A stretch of 64,000 nt of DNA from NCBI GenBank assembly GCA_004369045.1, contig ML213508.1, forward strand, positions 711,748-775,747, given 5' to 3'. Numbering within the stretch: the stretch's first letter is position 1; each line of letters starts with the position of its first letter. A program made the position numbers and the translations under genes. Origin of the DNA: Heliocybe sulcata. Lineage: Eukaryota; Basidiomycota; Agaricomycetes; Gloeophyllales; Gloeophyllaceae. This document shows positions 22,256-34,212 of the stretch, one piece after another. The notes beneath the pieces were generated by a model, which was given only the letters and a program-made list of their open reading frames with translations, did not search any database and was not told the origin of the DNA.

Positions 22256-22972
22256 TAATGCGCTACCCTTCCCTCCCTGCGAATTTGGAGCCACTGGAGT
22301 ACGTTCGCAAGTAACGACCGCGTGTCTGCATAGACGACTGACTGACGCTTCGTCAGGGCTTTGTGCCGATATCTCAATGTTCAAAGGATCTCACTGTCAC
22401 CAGAAGAGACTGTCCCTTCCACGATAGATGTCCCGATTCTTACAGACGGTGGCAGATTACCTACCCACCTCTTTTGCATCTCGGACGCTTCGTCCTCCTC
22501 GAAGCCGTCTCCTCCAATTCTCGCGCCTGTTCCAGCGGACCTCTTCTCTCAAAAGTTCCGCTCCGATGTCATTCCTCCAGGCCGTCCAGATTCCCCATCA
22601 CCCGTCCCTCGCAACGAATCACTACCTGGCACTCAGAAGGCCGTCACGCTACCTGTCATCCCTCTTTCAGTCCCTCATGCAGCCTCAGTACCGCTGCTTC
22701 TGCTCTACGCTCTGGGGCTCCAACCTCATACAACCGGGATGGCCACCCATCTCCTTCCTCTCGAAGCCATCGAGGAGTTTCCGTCCGCCGCAGCTATGTC
22801 GCAAGCAATGGCTCGCTTCTGCGACGACGACGACCTGAGACGATACGTCTCGTTCAATCAGGGCCTGTGGAAGAACATCCTTGCCTTAGGCCCCCGTGAT
22901 ACGCAGGTGATCGAGATGGTGCAGACCGCCTGGAATGTGACGGCCGAGGCACGGCGGATTAGGCGGGTGTAA
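22256..22972 (+). CDS. Clp1-like protein, short form
   Basis: Two exons, 22256-22296 and 22357-22972, with a 60-bp intron. They splice to 657 nt (218 aa) starting MRYPSLPANLEPLE. The frame was fixed by collinearity with the longer gene at 34213-35411. LPTHLF aligns with LPTHMF, VTLPVIPLSVPHA with VKLPVVPVCLPSP, and NQGLWKNILALGPRDTQ with INGVWRNVCALGVFDDR, in the same order. I believe the pair belongs to the Clp1 (clampless1) family, basidiomycete nuclear regulators needed for clamp-cell formation downstream of mating-type genes; that assignment is from memory. This copy lacks the roughly 140-residue N-terminal region of the longer one. It is either a short paralogue or missing undetected 5' exons. 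Confidence 0.6.
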
Positions 22973-23995
22973 GGAGATTATAATGACCGGTAATGAACGT
23001 CCAGACTCTTATTTACAGCTTATAATTCTCTCGCTACGCTGTCGTAATGTTTCCGTACTATTGTCATAGTGTTCGTCTCACAGTCATGCTCTCCTCCATC
23101 CCTGCCCACGTATGTCTTTGTAGCTCCATCTTGCATATCTCATTGTTCCTCTAATCTTCCTATTGCACCCGTCTCCCATTTGCGCGTTGTTATATACCTT
23201 GATGTATACCGTCCACGTTCGATGTTAATATTTTCCACGGCTATCTACTCTTGCTTTGGCTTTCTGCGATGTTCCGTTATCAAGAATCAATGTTGCTGAT
23301 GCTCTTAGAGCGCAGGTGCGACAGCCGTTCTACCATAGCGTATAATAATCGCGCCGCTAACGCCATAACTGAGTATAACCGCGCGTGTTCGAGCGTCATC
23401 TAAGCGGTGGCACGGCATGTACGTCCTCCCGGGCCTATGATCCTTGGTTCGCCACACGGGCTTGAGAGAGAGATGCATTTAATACCGGTAAATCTGAAAC
23501 GTACTGAAGAGGAGCCTCCGTAAGGGTTCTGGTAAGCGTAAGGGATTCAGACTTTGGACATTCGTATACTAATTAGATCTTAGTGCCTGTAGCTAAGGCT
23601 TGCACTCGTACTGGGCTTTGTCGGCATAAAGTAATAAAGTTGACGATATTCTATCTAGCGTAGAAAGTATCGTATATATCAACGACAAAAGACAATGAAC
23701 AAACAAACGTGTATCATTGCCCTAAAGTCATTCAGTTATTGCCGCACCAATGGCTTCAAAAATAAGCCTTGAACAGATGAAGTAAGGAGCGGATGATTTC
23801 GAACCTGTGACACAAGGTTATACAGAGCTTTGGGTTATAAAATAAGCGGTGAATGCTCACTGCAATATTTGCTCCGTCACGTCCGTCAGCAAGAGGCACA
23901 ACAACAAAGGAGACCTTGTCGTTGTCTCCGAGTCCTGCCTTATTATTCCACATATGAAGGATATTTCAGTAGCTGGTAAATTACTATTGTGGTTA
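22973..23995. other. Intergenic, no gene recognised
   Basis: Somewhat AT-rich sequence with short frames only. The first part is probably the 3' region of the Clp1-like gene. Confidence 0.45.
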
Positions 23996-24361
23996 TTACT
24001 CCCTATCTGTGACACGCCGGGTCTCGGAAACATCCTCCTGCACTGCCCTAAGCTCCTGCTGCATATGTGTCACATCCTGCTGCACATGTGTCACGTCCTG
24101 CTGCAAACCTGCCACGTTCTCCTGCATGTTTGTCATATTCTGCTGCAGGTTTGTCACATCGTGCTGCAGGGATGCAAGCTGGTCCTTGATTACTGTGAAC
24201 TCGGCATGTATGCCAGCAAGCATAGGAGGCAGGACGTTATGTAGAGCCTGTGCTAAAGCATCTTGGAGACCAGGCGGCCCGTTAACTAGATAAGCAGTAT
24301 CAGCAGTCGATAAAATGCCACCATGGGTCACACATACGTGCATTATCGATGTCTCGCTCAT
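23996..24361 (-). CDS. Coiled-coil protein encoded by 21-bp repeats
   Basis: A single open frame of 121 aa starting MSETSIMHVCVTHGG. After a hydrophobic/Pro stretch (NVLPPMLAGIHAEF), residues from about 65 form consecutive seven-residue units such as LQHDVTN, LQQNMTN, MQENVAG, LQQDVTH, VQQDVTH and MQQELRA. Hydrophobic residues at fixed heptad positions predict a continuous coiled coil. At the DNA level this is seven 21-bp units at 24033-24179. No known domain. Agaricomycete genomes carry many short heptad proteins of this sort. A role in oligomerisation is likely, but partners are unknown. The gene may continue through an unseen 3' exon. Confidence 0.5.
   Translation of the reverse strand: MSETSIMHVCVTHGGILSTADTAYLVNGPPGLQDALAQALHNVLPPMLAGIHAEFTVIKDQLASLQHDVTNLQQNMTNMQENVAGLQQDVTHVQQDVTHMQQELRAVQEDVSETRRVTDRE
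24033..24179. repeat. Seven tandem 21-bp units
   Basis: Units starting TCCTGCTGCA.. follow one another without gaps (24033, 24054, 24075, 24096, 24117, 24138, 24159). Each encodes one heptad on the minus strand. They are diverged from each other but keep exact length. Confidence 0.75.
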
Positions 24362-26664
24362 ATTTTTTCGCGTTCAATATATCATCATCTAAGATGTTAC
24401 TTCCATGTTGGATATCCTCTAGATTATCCTGTCAGGACAAACAATTGACGCTGTATAATTACTCACTGCGTGCTTGGGTTACGGTATGGAGAAACAGATG
24501 AGCACTCAAGAGGTCTTGACGAGTAGGCGGGTCGGCCGGAGGTTTGGGTGGTCTGAAAGCTTCGCGGCAGTACTGGCTGAGGGCAGGCGGGTCAACTGGC
24601 ATATTGTGGGACGAGTTCGCGGTTGGTGTAGTAAAGTGCAGGTAAAGCGCTGGGCTCGAAACCAGCGGGCAGCCACTTGCAATTCAAAGTCCGCGAGCGC
24701 GGATCAATCGGAGGGTCGGCAAACGCCGGTATTGCGTCCTTTCTCTCGCCTTCCGCGGTCACCTACGGACGTCGACACCCATACAGCCTCTTTGAATCGT
24801 AGCAGCAACACCTATTCACAGACTGGTTGCTTAGAGTGCGCGGTTTGTTCACATATCATTCCTCGAACGATATCAATGAGCTGATGATGCACAGGTAATC
24901 GGAACCGGACGGGTCCTCTTCCGCAATGCGGTCGTACGACGCTGAAGGTCTTTGTTGACCGAGAACGAGCGCGTGTGCCTCACGGTGCGATGCGTAGAAG
25001 GACGCCTCAAACGCCACAGTTTAATATCCTCAGGCGAAACCGTGCAGCCAAGGACTAGTGCTTGATCTGTTTCGCCTTTCCTATCGCAAACGCATCTTTG
25101 GTGTTTGGATATGGACGCAACGGCCTAGGAACTGAGCTCTCGACAAGCTTTGGGTACCGGGGACTACCAGAGCCATCGGTTCTCATGAACGAGAGAATAC
25201 GCACAAGCAACGAAGCCTGGGTTCCCGAAACATGATCTGCAACAGTATGAAGATGGGCATGCTCAGGTCCCTTCGTGAAGCGCAGATCAGGAGATACTTT
25301 GCTGAGCTCGGCCCGAGCCATTTGAACCTTCTGATGACTCTATCAGGCACTTGGGCTGGCTCTCTTTCGCATATTGGGAAGATGCGGGCGTCTCTTCAAG
25401 TTACTTCTGATTCGGGATCTACTTCTTGTTCCAACGACGTGGAATGGCCTGGTTTCTGCGTCAGGGTCTTGGCTCGTAATTTGGTCCCAGCTCCCCCGTT
25501 ATTGCTCGAACAGCGCTCTGGTCGATCTCACAAATCGGAGGAGGGCGTGTACTTTGCATAACTACAGTCCCGTGAACATAACCTGTACCTACTCCGGGTC
25601 CTCGTCATGGTACTCTATATCTGCCGTGGCGATGATTATGGTGCGTTTGTGCTTCTATCGTAATACCAGTGCTGTTCAGCTGTTCTCTGTTCTCTCATTC
25701 AAAATCACCGCAGAACTCGGTTTCTTGCGAATAGAAGGATATATGCGCCTACTATCCATCACCAGAGCCCTTGGTACCATGAGCTAGTCAGAATCTGTCG
25801 ACGGCAATGCGACACGTCTCGCGGGAGTCGTGAATATAGGACTTTGTTGCAACCACCCTACGTCTTGTGTATAGGAAAATGGAGATGACACTTCCGCGTG
25901 TTCCCCTGGCCCCTCCGTGTCTCATCTTTAGCTCTGAGCTGAGCATATCTTTTCGCGTCTCTCCCGATGGCTCTCAAGAATACGAGTTACTCTTTCATGG
26001 GAATGAACCAAATGGTCATATTATGTCCGCCTGTCTGGCGACGAGACACCGAAGACGGGCCCATGATGGACAAAGCCTTTCTATTCTGTCATGCGCTGAA
26101 CTGGTTATAGCTGTACAGCTCGAGGCATCTATCAGCTTCCTGAGATAGGACCAACACTGATCTTCTACTCTTCGATATGCTCGTAGCCGATCCACGGGTT
26201 GGTCTCGGCTTGGATTGACGTGGCGATGTGATGTTCCGCGACCAGCGGGCTGAATCCGCGCAAGGAGGAGACGGCTTGTATCTCTTCTCCTTCCACATTC
26301 ACTTTGTGAGTACCGTATCCAAGTGACGACAGCTATTTACTCCAGCATCAGTTCCAGGATGGCCGCTCGCTCCGGAGTGCCCTACCGGCGACCTGCAGCG
26401 TGTCTTCATAACAAATTTCTCATCGACATTCGAAGACGCTTTGTGAAACTCCCGGCCAGTGACGTTTGATTATCTCATCATGCCTGCGATTGTTCCGGGA
26501 GTGTGGCGCACAAAACGACAAGGTGATAGCAAGCGTTCTGGCTGCGGTGGCTTGATGCTGCCGGATGCCGTGGCTGCTCAATTAACCAGCACAGCCTCGA
26601 CGCCATGCACTCCGGTTTTCCAAGTCCGTCGTTCAATTGTAGGTCTTCTTTTCCCGCGCAGCAG
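24362..26664. other. Gene-poor region
   Basis: Several 60-140 codon frames exist on both strands (for example 25055-25321 minus, 25374-25787 plus), but none shows a recognised motif or a convincing splice partner. Confidence 0.4.
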
Positions 26665-27228
26665 ATGGAAGCTTTGTTCCAGGACAACACGACTGAGCCA
26701 AAGGCCTCTATACAGCGGAACCCGCCATCACCGAGCGGTTCTCGTTTCAGGTGAATCTGTCTTCTATTACAATTGGCGAGAGCGGGTGCACTTTTATAGC
26801 GCGGCCATCTAGCCTTAGGTTGGGTCTGTGTGCGCCCTGGATGTACCCTTATTCTTACAGGCCGTCCATTTCGACGTACCGCACCGATGAAGGGGAGCAA
26901 GTCGTTAGCCAGCTTCCTGTGAGAGTTCACATTCCCTCCACCATAAACACATCGAGACATTATTTTATTCCTCAGCCCATGACCACGCAAGAAGACCTGT
27001 TGCAGGAAAGAGGATTGTATGATTCATATTTATATCGTGATGGATATCAAGGCGCTCCGTACGATGATCCTGCCATCAACCAACGCAGAGGAGCCCTCGC
27101 TCGAGTTCTCCAGGTGGGTTTTCCAGTCGATCCCACGAGACGAGCTTAACGCACACGTACAGACCATGCGAAGAGGAATCCGGCGGGGTCTGAAGAAACT
27201 GAAACGATCATTCACGAAGTCACGATAG
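26665..27228 (+). CDS. Small protein with strongly basic C-terminus, unknown
   Basis: Three exons, 26665-26750, 26813-27113 and 27163-27228, splice to 453 nt (150 aa). Introns of 62 and 49 bp have GTGAAT and GTGGGT donors and keep phase. The N-terminus is polar (MEALFQDNTTEPKASIQRNP). The middle is Tyr/Pro/Ser-rich with YDSYLYRDGYQGAPYDDP. The last exon encodes a basic tail (MRRGIRRGLKKLKRSFTKSR) that looks like a nuclear-localisation, nucleic-acid-binding or membrane-binding helix. No family recognised. The start is the first ATG after a pyrimidine-rich stretch; an upstream exon cannot be excluded. Confidence 0.4.
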
Positions 27229-27920
27229 CAGGCGCACCAATTACTATGCTGATACCCATGCATTGACTAAGTGATGCTGTCAAACATGCTCTGATGAACC
27301 TTGGTATTTATGTCTCCTTCTCATAACCGTCAGGATGGCTCATAGCAACTCCGACTTACACGCGGATCTGCCGATCAACCCGTGTATCCTTCCATGTCAT
27401 TGCTATTGCAGCCACCATATTCCATATTCCAGATCTGACGGTCCCGAGAAGAGCCCGCGGCAGTAGCAGTGGGCGTGGCTTTCCGATGACGGCACGACAA
27501 CATCCCTACTCATGGGTCACGGTCAATATACACTCGGCCGCCGTCGCCTTGTGCGTGGTCCTGCTAACTGTCTGCCTCCATGTATACGGTATACGTAGAT
27601 CTCTGCCACCAGTTGCAACTTTATCGTGATAATACAATAGCGGAGGTTCGTGGCCCGCACGTTCCATCGTATCCTGTCACACAGCAGATATTTACAGTGC
27701 AATATTTACACAGCTAAAATCAACGGGCGCAGAACGACAGACTGGAATAGCGGCCAGAGGAGAGCGGAAGTGCATGAGATATCAAGGTGATTCACAAAGC
27801 GAGAACAATGTAACCGATTCAGAAATCAATTTCAAACTCGGGCTCAATGGTGAAGGGAAACGTATCGGTCCATGGAAAATGATAATACACAAAACAGCGA
27901 CACTGACTGGTTCACAGGAT
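27229..27920. other. Intergenic between convergent genes
   Basis: About 690 bp; no feature recognised. Confidence 0.5.
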
Positions 27921-30900
27921 CTAGGCTTCCACATCCATAGACCCGGTCATAGCGACCTTCACCGGGCTCATCTGCCTCTTGCGCCTCGCAATCTCGCTCT
28001 TCCTCGCCCTCTTCTTCGCACTGGCCAGTATATCCGCACTCGTCGCGGCAGCCTTCCTCCCCGCGCCCCCCGAGCGGCCCACAGCAGCGCTGATCCTCTT
28101 GCGCCCAGTGGGGGTAGACGGCACAGCGCCGAGCTTTGCGATGACACGTGAGCGCGAGACGCGCGGCTTGCGCGGGATCAGGCCAGCGCTCCCGGTCTTC
28201 TTCTCTGCCGCACTAGGCGACGAGGACAAGACCGGGGCAGCCGTCGGGATGTGAGAGCCGCCGGCGGGCGTGGCAGACTTGGTGAGAGCTTTGGAAGACA
28301 GGAGCTGGGCAGCCTGGTTGGGCTTGTCGCTCTGCGAGAGAGGGCCCGAAGGCTTCCGTGCGTGTGATGAAGCAGCGGCAGTCGAGGCGGCCGGGCGGGG
28401 AACGGCGCTCTGCTTGGCGAGAGAGCTGGCAGTAGGAGCATAGAGCCTGGAGCTCCTATTGGCGCCGGTGATAGCGGCGGGCTTAGCAGGGGCGCTTGTC
28501 TTCACGCCCAGTGAATCGGCGCTGGTCTTGGGTCCAAGGGAGGACCCCTTGGGAAGAGTTGTAGCACGCGCCTTGGCATTGGAGGCACTAGCCGTAGTGG
28601 GGGCGGCAAAGTTGGGGATTGGCGGCCGAAGACGCGTCGAGGGCTTCGAGGAGGCAGCAGAAGAAATACTCGTGCTTGCCGTGCGAATTGATGTCGACGA
28701 GGAGCGGCTGCTCGAGCTTGAAACAGAGCTGGTCAGAGCAGAAGATGCCTTGGATGCGACAGTCGAAGCGGCTGGTTTTGAAGTAGTCGTGGAAGGTGCC
28801 ACTTTGGACGCGGCCGAACCGGCTTTCGGGATAGACGGCTTCGTAGGGGCAGGAGCTGAGGGCTTTGTTGAGGCGGGTGCACTGCTCTTAGATGCAGCGC
28901 TCTTATTCCAAGCATTCTTGACCATCGACTTTGCCGCCGAGAACAAGCCAAACTTCGAAGGCGACGCTTTCGCTGGAACATTCAGGCGACGTCAGCGGAC
29001 GCACGACGATAGAGGATAACGAACGAACTTACATGCAGCTTTGGGCGTCCCAACGTTAACCATCCCTCGGCCGCTGCGCCTACGAGCGGTATTCAACGCA
29101 AGCTTCTTCTTCATCGCCTCACGTTCCTTCTCCTTCCTTCCATCCTTGCTCGCCTCACCCTTGCCCATCTCCTTCTCCTCGGCTACCTTCTGCCTCTTCG
29201 CCGGCGACGGCCTCTCGCCCTCCTCGTTCACCTCATCAATCCCAACACCCATCTTCTTCCTAGTGCCTGCGCTGATCACCCGCGCAGGTCCCTTCGGACG
29301 GCTAGTACCAGGCGCAGCCATTGTACCATCCTCCAACACGCTCGACTTCCTCTTCGCGCCCAACCCTCTCTTCGCAGCATAACTCGCGATCGAGTCCATC
29401 TTCTCAAACTCCTTCTCATGCACCTTGTCAAACTTTTCCTTCACACCCAACCCCATCGAATCCTCCTTCTTCTCTTCGACCATGGTGCCACTACCCTTGT
29501 TCTTCAAGATATCCAGCCCGAGCGCCTGGTTACCCGACAACCCGAGTCGCTTGTTCATTTCCTCCAACACCGACGAGGCCGCGACCTCGAACTGGGCATT
29601 GCTGACACGGTGTTTCGGTGACGGCGAGCCGAAGATAAAAGGCTTAGGAGAGCGCGGTGACAGCGATTTCGACGCGTTTGACGCGTCCATGGTGGTCGTG
29701 CTGGTAGTGACAGGAGCGGCGGCTGACAGCGCGTTCGACGCGTCAAACGCGCCGGGCATGTCCATATCCTCGTCAGCCGCACTCTCCGCAACCGTCAACA
29801 CATCTCCCCTCATCACCGACGCCAAACTGGGGTACAGCCTGTCCGACGCGTCACCGCCAGGACTGGCCGCGCCCTTCACGGGCGACGCCGGCGGCCACAC
29901 GGGCAAGCCGGGGCTGGCAGGCAGCAAATCGAGCGTAGTATCGTACGGAGCGAGCCGCGGCGGGGACATGTTGGTATTACTGGTGCTGGGGATGAGCCGG
30001 ATGGTGGTGGTAGCGCCGTCGTCCAGACCGAGACTTAGGCGCGCGTTGAACGGCGCTGGCCGGCCCGGCCGGCGGGCGTGACCGGGGACGGGCGCGCTAA
30101 GCGAATCCCTTCTCCCGGTGCCGGCACCGAAGAACTCGAAGGTCGCGCTTGTGGCGGGAGGGCTAGGCGGCGGGGTGGAGTAGGATGTGGTTGGCCCGGG
30201 TGCGCGTGCCGCTGTGGCTTTCTCTGGCTCGGGCACGGGCACGAGGGGAGGCAATGTTGAGAATGGGCTGGGGAACGTTGGGGTCGATGCGGACCGGGTG
30301 AGGGACCTCATCTTGGACTTGGAGGATTTGCGGGAGATGCCGAAGGAGCTGGCGAGGGCGCGGATGGAGGAGGTGACACTGGAACCTGGAGGTGCGTTAG
30401 TTCAGCCGTAGACGCCTATTGACTGTGACATGAAGGCACGTGATACATTGTGAGTGCCTGTCACATACACGAGGTGCCTCATGTCAAGTGCAAAAAGGAA
30501 ACTCGAACATGATGGCGCGCGCCAATTAAGACGGGACGCGTCTCGTTAATGAGGTACGCGACCAACCCAGGACAGCATGCGAGGACGCGTACTGATATAC
30601 TGAATCACTTACATTTCGAGCTTACAGTGCCAAACTCTCCGGCAGCACCACTTCGGTTGCTCCGGAGAGATGAACAGGACCCCATATGCGACGAGGGCTC
30701 ATCGACCTCGGTAATGGTGTCCATGAGTTCCCACTGCTCGCTGGGTCGCGACTGGCTGATGTTCATTGCATTGTCATTGTCGTCGTCGTGATTCTTGCCT
30801 TCGTCTTCGTCACTGGGAGTCGTCGGGGATTGTGCAGTACCAGAGAGCAGAGCCTCTGCGTGCTGCTCGAGACGGTGGATGAGCTCCTCGTTGCGTCCTT

Positions 30901-31000
30901 GGGCGCGCAGGCCGTGTCGCTTACAGAGACCGACAAGCTGGTCGCGGCGCAGGGAGTGGAGGGCAGGGGAGTTGAAGAGGATCTGCGTGGTGGTAGACAT
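27921..31000 (-). CDS. SAP-domain protein with NuSAP-like motif
   Basis: Three exons, 31000-30613, 30385-29033 and 28972-27921, splice to 2793 nt (930 aa). The start MSTTTQILFNSPAL is the first in-frame ATG in good context. Residues about 9-48 form a SAP domain (LHSLRRDQLVGLCKRHGLRA then EELIHRLEQH), a DNA-binding fold. The rest is low complexity, rich in Ser, Pro and Ala, with PFIFGSPSPKHRVSNAQF and, near residue 450, FDKVHEKEFEKMDSI. The latter resembles the F..LHE..F.EMESI segment of nucleolar spindle-associated protein (NuSAP), which also carries an N-terminal SAP domain. The C-terminus is very basic (KKRARKSEIARRKRQ). I infer a nuclear chromatin- and possibly microtubule-binding protein. 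The 227-bp first intron is unusually long here; its phase matches on both sides. Confidence 0.7.
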
Positions 31001-34000
31001 GAGTAACGTAAAGTGAAGAGTTCGTCGCCGGTCGTGACAAAAATATAGGTACAAGGGAAGAGGAATAGAGCCTCCGAGACGGCGTGGCGTTCCGGTTCGA
31101 GCACAAATGCGATCTGTAATGACCGCCCGACTCGGAAGCAATGTGACGACATATTGGTCGCCGCGTCAATCTCAAATCGGATACTCGGACACTTGCGACC
31201 CTGAAAACTCCGTTACGCGAGATTTATAGATGCGATTCCAGTTGACATACCGGTGCCAGCTTCTGCTGCTTCTTCAGAGCGACTCCTCGAAGAACATGAT
31301 TGATGCACTGTGGATGCGTGGAAACCAGCGGACACTGGGATGTAACAAGTAGGCGGGATGGAGACGAGATTATACAACCCTGCTTTTGCAAGTCTCTACT
31401 CGTGTAACTTGTAGATCGTTAACGGGATGGTAGAAGGTGCTTAAGGCGATCCCATACAATCCGTACTAATGTCCAGGGTCCTACCCATATTTAAGTCTCA
31501 GATTTCCCAAGGTCATTGTTTCGGCATTTACCGGCAAGTCAATGGCAGAGACAAAAACAGCTGAGACACCATAAGACACCGTCTGTATGTATGATCAATG
31601 AGCTCATAACGAAAGGCGAAGCTGTGAGCAGGAGAACTCACTACTTACTAGAATGGCAAGCTATGGGAAGAGCCATCCGACTGGCGGTGTGATGGCATCA
31701 GTCCTGTAACACAGCCACCTCACGATCACAATAAAGCTCAGACGCCACTCGCTTGCTCTCTCCAGACGCCTAGCGACCCAGAAAGCCTACCAGCAAAAGA
31801 CTGTGGAAGAGGACGTCAGCTATACTATAGCACCGGATGCTTCAGGCAAGGCTGATACGCACCTCGAAATGCATGAAGGTAAATCTCGTACATGAATATT
31901 GAATGCTCACTTAGACTTACGGCTAATGTCGCTGTAGACAGTAATAGCGCGATAGGTCGTCCTTCCGCAGCTGTTGCCTCTTGGTCGGGTAGCAAGTAGA
32001 TTCCTATCTTAAAGAGGCTCACTTCCCGAGGACGCCTCTAGATGCCGTCCAGCTGCTCGCCTGTGGGTGACTCCGACGCCACAGCAGACGCGGCGTGGAG
32101 GCCTCGAGCACGCGTTGTGGACCTCCAAGTCCTATGAATGATGATGATATACCAGTGCGTGAGAGGACTGGTGCTTATATGCGCGGATATACGGCGCCCA
32201 TGTTGAAGAGTGCCCGCCTGCCCAGCTTGCGGCGAACATCTTGTGGAGAGTATGAAACTCCTATGCGCAATTAACCAGTATAGAAGCGCCTAGGTTTCCG
32301 CGCTATCTTGGGCCATTGCATGGGTCTAGGACTGCGCCCGTGGAAACGAACAGTCGAAGACAAGTCAAGTCGAAATCGCCGAACGCCTCCTGATTCCATG
32401 ACCTTTCCCAGTATGTCATCGGCTTCAAATATGTAAGCTTTTACATTTAGAAACTACTACTGCGCGGCACTCACGGTTACGCACCGTCCTCTTTCTGAAA
32501 TCTTAGGAAGCTCAATGCCTGGTACAATATACATCCCTAGGATGTCACATACGTCCCTTCGTAGCTGAATGGGACAACCTGAAACTTGATAATGCAACAG
32601 GTCCGTGAACAGCTCCGATTTTCGAAAATACGCGCAGAGGACTTACCATAGACAAGCAGAGTGCAGTCCTTGTTGGTCCGAGAGCGTTATCGTTATGGTG
32701 ACGAACGTATACACTCAGTTCGCAGAGCGGTGGCAGCACTCTCAAGCACGAACGCTACTTGCACCGCTCGCTGAAAGGATGCCCGACATTACAAGCCACG
32801 CTCGAAAGGTGTCCAAACCCAGAAGAACTTTCCAGGAAGCATTTGATCTCTGCCGTCCCGGGCATCGTACCCTTTGAAGCGCATTTGCCGTAGTGGCACA
32901 TCAACCACGCAGAATGTTCGCACCATTCCCCGCATAGCGCTCTTCTACCTTCTTCGTCACTGAAGGGCGCCGCCTTGCCTTGTTTCCTCGTGTTTCTAGA
33001 CGTACCCAATATCCGCACAGCCGAGACTACACTGCAAGAAGCTTGGTGCTGTGAAGGCTTTATGACAAGTGCCTCCCGCGCGTCCCCATCGAACTGGAAA
33101 CTATCCTTGGTTAGTCGGTGGCACGGATCGATTCCGCGATACGACTTGCGGCGTAGTGGCATTCGTGGTTCCTGGCAAAGAGCCATAGCACGCCTCCGTC
33201 ACGAGGCACAACCCGTGGCACGCCACCATCCCGACCAAGAAGCTGTGGCTGCACTATCAATGAAACATGACCAATGTTGCATCGTGTGCGCCATAGCGCT
33301 GGGTAAGGAACATCTGGTACGACACCACATATCAGCTCCTGTTTCGTCGCTCTGAGACACCGCACCTGCAGGTCTAGCCCGGAAACGCTGCGCCCAATCA
33401 CGAGTGAACTCAGTACAACGCTGAGCCTTCCGAGGATGAAGGAATGCCGCATTGGCGCCTAGGAACGACCCCACATGTTTCGGTTCCCAACGCCACGAAA
33501 GAGGAACAAGGCATCCTTCACATCGTGAACGCTGAACCTCGTGAAGAGGTTTCAGTCCTTTGCTAGGGCCAGGTACGTCTCTCATAAGCTCATCGCGGTG
33601 CGCACCACGAGTTTGCCAAAGACGAGGGCAAAAAGTCAAAGTGCCGACCACCCTCGTTCTAAAGAGTTTCACCCCGCTGCGCCTGGACCATCCCCTTTCA
33701 GAGGGTGCTCGTTTTTCCATTGTTCTTGCCTACCGATCGGAGAAGCGCAGTGGCATATCAAAGTGCTTTCCGTAATCAGCGCTTTCCGTTGACGCATTGA
33801 TGGATTGCTGTCTTCTCGGTGGGTCCATATTTGTCCTTATTGACACCTATGTAAGCTGTTCACTCCTCCGTTCGTACAGCTGTGGAATCATTTGAACACA
33901 GTATTACTGATACCAAACGATTGAGAAATATTTTATGACTCTTCACAATTTTTTCCAGGAATTATGGGGATATGGTTGGCTTGTGGGAGCCTTAGACATC

Positions 34001-34119
34001 GGAGCAAACATGGACCTACAACGTCACTCATAAATATGGACCTACAAGTCCCAACAACCATATACGGTAATTTTGGATTGCCTGCATACCTGTCGATTGC
34101 ATCCACCATGATCGCTCCT
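31001..34119. other. Gene-poor region of about 3.1 kb
   Basis: No confident gene. A long uninterrupted minus-strand frame (33199-33720, 173 codons) contains Cys/Trp-rich stretches such as RCEGCLVPLSWRWEPKHVG, and the frame at 32755-33186 contains CGEWCEHSAWLMCHYGKC. Both could be remains of one gene, but I recognise no family. Confidence 0.35.
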
Positions 34120-34125
34120 TATAAG
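34120..34125 (+). promoter_or_regulatory. TATA box of the Clp1-like gene
   Basis: TATAAG lies 93 bp before the ATG at 34213, followed by pyrimidine-rich sequence. This also argues that the true start is 34213 and not an ATG further upstream in the same open frame. Confidence 0.5.
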
Positions 34126-34212
34126 AGATGCCCCTCCCCCGCTTGTCGAACATCTCTCTGCGCCGGACGAACGAGCCAAAATCCTCCTCTCCTCTCGTCC
34201 TCTACTGCCAAT

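Noticed and set aside
28459-30260. Plus-strand frames at 28459-29019 and 29425-30081
   Set aside because: Antisense shadows of the Ser/Ala/Pro-rich SAP protein.
33964-34212. Upstream extension of the long Clp1-like protein
   Set aside because: The frame is open, but a TATAAG box at 34120 and a better-context ATG at 34213 make the longer start unlikely.
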